NCBI GenBank assembly: GCA_014898415.1 | Contig: RCTD01000022.1 | Location: forward strand, 744,001 to 808,000 | Source: Stromatinia cepivora | Lineage: Eukaryota; Ascomycota; Leotiomycetes; Helotiales; Sclerotiniaceae | Reading direction: 5' to 3' | Length of the DNA stretch: 64,000 nt | Shown: one piece after another, positions 61,085 through 64,000 of the stretch | How positions within the stretch are numbered: the stretch's first letter is position 1 | Layout: every line of letters starts with the position of its first letter | Translations under genes and position numbers: made by a program | Notes under the pieces: generated by a model | The model's database searches: none | What the model saw: only the letters and a program-made list of their open reading frames with translations | What the model was told of the DNA's origin: nothing

Positions 61085-62705
61085 TCAATAGTTGCCCGTC
61101 GTGCCATTGCTCAATGCCCCATTAACGTGGCCATTAACGAGACCGTTAACCTTTCCATTAGTGAGAGCGACATGATTACCATTCGTCATTGCCTTCACAT
61201 GACCATTAGTACTGTTTAGCTGACCGGCCTTCTTCGCGGCCATTTCAATCACTCTTTCTTCTTCTATCTTCGCGTTTTCGGTGTATCCTGTATCAGAAGC
61301 GTCGACAAATGCCTCTAAACCCTCTCCATTTCTTGGGTACTCTTTCATCAGCTCTTTGTGTCGATATAAGGCATCATTCATTTCCTTGGCGGAGACATCA
61401 TTAAGAAAGGTACAAGACCCAAGTGGATTTGGGACTGCAGCTCTCAATTTGCCGTCTCGTGTTTTGAGAATGGCAGCAGTAGCCTTTTCAAGAATTTCCT
61501 CATCAAACTGATGATGATCCATTGAAAGACCTGCACGTGAAAACAAGTTCAAGATACGGCGATGTTCCTCATCACTTAAGAGCTTTCGTTGATTGGCAAG
61601 AGTTGCTGAGTATGCCATATCAATAGAAATTGCGTGGCCATGTCGGAGTGGTGTATCAGGAACAAGTTCATGCAGTGGTGACCATCTAAAGATGTTAGAC
61701 TTGGCAACATTTTGGGTTTTATAGCAGCATGGTTACTCACGTATGCCCATAGGCGATGATACGATCCAAACCAATCTCATGGAGATTCGGTGTTTCCAAC
61801 TTCAACATTTCATGAATACCCTCTCTGTTAATCTTGTCTGCGGCGTCAATCAATTCCTGGGAAGAACCATCGGCTCGACCAAAAGAATTGTCGATGAGCT
61901 GTTCACAGTACTTGTCCAGCAAATCGAAAGTGGGGAGGTGAGAGCATGATGAGATTTTAATCAATTCCGCAAAGCCGTTGCGAATCTGCGCCGTGGGCAG
62001 TGTTCGTAGGAATGTGAAATCAAGGAAAGTGTGAATCGGAGCATGGTAGGCGCCTAGTCTGTTCTTGTAGTTGCCATAGTTCACTGCAACCTTAATTGAT
62101 ACAGACGCATCAATTAATCCAATGACAGTAGTTGGAACACGAATGAAGTTGGTGTTTCGCCTATATGCTGCGCATGCAAACCTGTGAAACAATTAATTAT
62201 CTGACTTTAGTCACGTGATTTCGAAAATATTGAATTGCAACGGCATGCGACTTACCCAGCAACATCGGTGACAAGACCTCCTCCGACAACAAGGACTGGC
62301 TCCTGAAATTATGTTAGAATAGCACTTGATAGGCTATTAACAGTCGGTCAGAGTACAAACTTTGCGATAGATTCCAAATTCGGTCATGGAATCCACAATA
62401 CTCAAAAACGTAGGGATGGTTTTTGCCTTTTCTCCGATCTTTGTCTTATGGAATACCAGTTTGATGTTATAATGATCGAAATACTTTTCCATCTGCTTTC
62501 CATAGACATTGTAGATGTTTAAGTCAGTGACAGCTAAACATCTTCCCCAATGGGTATAGCAGTCCGCAAGGTTTGGATTATCGACATTGAAGACACCATC
62601 AATAAAAGTGAAGTCATATTCGATCTTCTCATAACCTTCAACATGGAACCCGGCATGACCGGAACTTGTTGTGGTCTCTGAAACGATCGCTTTGAGGTCG
62701 GACAT
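61085..62705 (-). CDS. Sugar-phosphate cyclase, probable demethyl-4-deoxygadusol synthase, 4 exons
   Basis: 3-Dehydroquinate-synthase-like cyclase. Relatives in fungi make demethyl-4-deoxygadusol from sedoheptulose 7-phosphate, the first step to UV-absorbing mycosporines. Exons are 62705-62361, 62302-62256, 62181-61741 and 61685-61085, with introns of 58, 74 and 55 bp, giving 477 aa. The NAD-binding [10 protein letters not shown] lies at 122-131 across the second intron. Metal and substrate regions appear in [46 protein letters not shown] and the second His motif [14 protein letters not shown]. The C-terminal 45 residues are an unusual Asn-Gly repeat tail ([14 protein letters not shown]). The EEVS-like alternative product cannot be excluded by eye. 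No O-methyltransferase or ATP-grasp partner is visible in the window. Confidence 0.85.
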
Positions 62706-64000
62706 ATTAAAAGATCTTAAGTGAAGTGTACTGTGGGAAGTCTTGCTGCGGATTCTCAAACAGATCTCGGGAGGGGGGGCTTTTTAAACAACGCAAGGCA
62801 GAGATAGGACGAAGTCAGCGTCACTAAGACTCTACTATTAGATTTACTAATATTGCACCATCATACACCATCATGCTCCAAGGCCATACTATGTCTCATT
62901 AGTACACCGCAGATTATCAAACATACACCGATGCCTTTCAAGTAACATATCGGTATTGATCAAATGCAAGCAGTTGACGTACGGAGATTGTTCAGTCAAG
63001 CATGCAAGGTGACAATAGCCAGTCCACAAAATAAATCTATGACATTATCACCCCACGCTAACCAAGAACGGTTCAGCCACCGCAACGTTTCCAGACTACT
63101 TGGAGGTCAATTCCGAAACCAGGAACAAGCAAATACAAAGAATATGAATTACCGGGCGAAACCGTCCCTGTACAGTGCACAGTAACGAAAATGCACCAAG
63201 CAAGCGCGAAGAGAATGGGAAAATGGCCCGCCCCTGGCATGCAAATACCATAGCATGAGCGAATTCCACGACCCCACGATCAGCTGGCTCCAGATCTCGG
63301 GTAGATTGAGTCTATGGTTCGCCTTACACTATCTTCATAGCTTTTCTGGTCGGAAATCTTGACACTTGGTATAGTAGCACGGCATCCGCATCTACCCGTT
63401 CGTACTACCACAGGTTGGAGGCGTGCGTTTGCTTATCATTTTTATTGGGAACTATTTACTATCTTGTAGATTGCTACAACTTGTAGGTGACATTTCCGCA
63501 ATTCTGTCCTATTCTGTACCTTTTTGAAAACGTACTGGTATTTGTTCATAGATTTGGTAAACAAAGCTCCCCCAAATTCCTTTTCAAGCTAAAACCATAG
63601 TCTAAGCAGCTTTAGTGCGTCTTAGTGCATCGACGTGATTGATATATGCATGTGGAGATATAGTTTGAAGTCAACACCGAATACGACATGTCAAAAAATC
63701 AATGACACCAACATCTGTTCAAATATGCGAAAATCAAGATCCGAGCACGGCAATAGTGCCTAGAAAGCGAGGCCACGAATTTTCGGAAGACTATGTGCAG
63801 TGAAACATCTTGTATTCACTATGCCATTTCCGGATATTTGCGGTAACAATTAGAATCGTTGTTCTGCAAACCGGCCCAATAGCAAGTATCGCATTGCTCT
63901 CTGCAACTTTTGCAAAGACAACGACATGGCTCAATTCGATAAGGCAAAGTCTTATGCTTCGCAGGAAGAGATATTCGTGGGTTTCCTGGTTAAAATCAAG
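62706..64000. other. Right-end flank upstream of the cyclase
   Basis: About 1.3 kb presumably holding the cyclase promoter. The 73-codon frame at 62964-63185 has no motif. I see no gene of a mycosporine cluster in this stretch. Confidence 0.45.

Overview
The window looks like nuclear DNA of a filamentous ascomycete, most probably a leotiomycete of the Botrytis/Sclerotinia type. That placement is inferred from protein content and gene style, not from any database match. Genes are monocistronic, on both strands, and split by short introns (mostly 48-120 bp) with GT...AG ends and CTAAC-like branch points. Intergenic DNA is AT-rich. I rebuilt exon joins by hand by finding splice sites that keep a conserved protein frame. 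Exact coordinates are strong where the family is recognised and weaker elsewhere.

Layout, left to right. 1-5.9 kb: the N-terminal part of an unknown coiled protein running off the left edge, a truncated inverted-repeat element, a short-chain dehydrogenase, RPA subunit 2 with MluI-box-like promoter sites, and a GNAT acetyltransferase. 7.2-13 kb: isopentenyl-diphosphate isomerase, the Rpl5/Rpl11 import chaperone Syo1, and a low-complexity His/Gln/Pro-rich protein. 13.9-21 kb: two divergent DEAD-box helicase genes of 60S and 40S ribosome biogenesis (DBP10 and DBP4), then FAD synthetase. 21.4-28.1 kb: an AT octamer satellite, a SUN-domain nuclear envelope protein and UDP-glucose 4-epimerase. 29-39 kb: a quinone oxidoreductase gene with an in-frame stop, a FucP-type sugar transporter, a 3.5 kb gene-free gap and a divergent protein kinase with a frame break near its end.

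39-45.8 kb is gene-poor and AT-rich. It holds only a 5'-truncated MCT-type transporter relic and a 619-bp element with nested inverted repeats. 45.8-57.8 kb: a seven-helix rhodopsin-fold membrane protein, a doubtful small gene, the cohesin loader SCC2/Mis4, a broken RPA12-like zinc-ribbon relic and deoxyhypusine hydroxylase. 57.8-64 kb: a tRNA-Gln, a 227-bp TIR element of the same family as the truncated copy at 0.6 kb, and a sugar-phosphate cyclase that is probably the mycosporine enzyme demethyl-4-deoxygadusol synthase.

Most genes are unrelated housekeeping genes. A ribosome and translation theme recurs (SYO1, DBP10, DBP4, DOHH, the RPA12-like relic, tRNA-Gln), but I see no physical cluster. 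The most notable points are the two TIR element families, three genes with compensating or single-base frame breaks (biological decay or assembly error), and the mycosporine-type cyclase.
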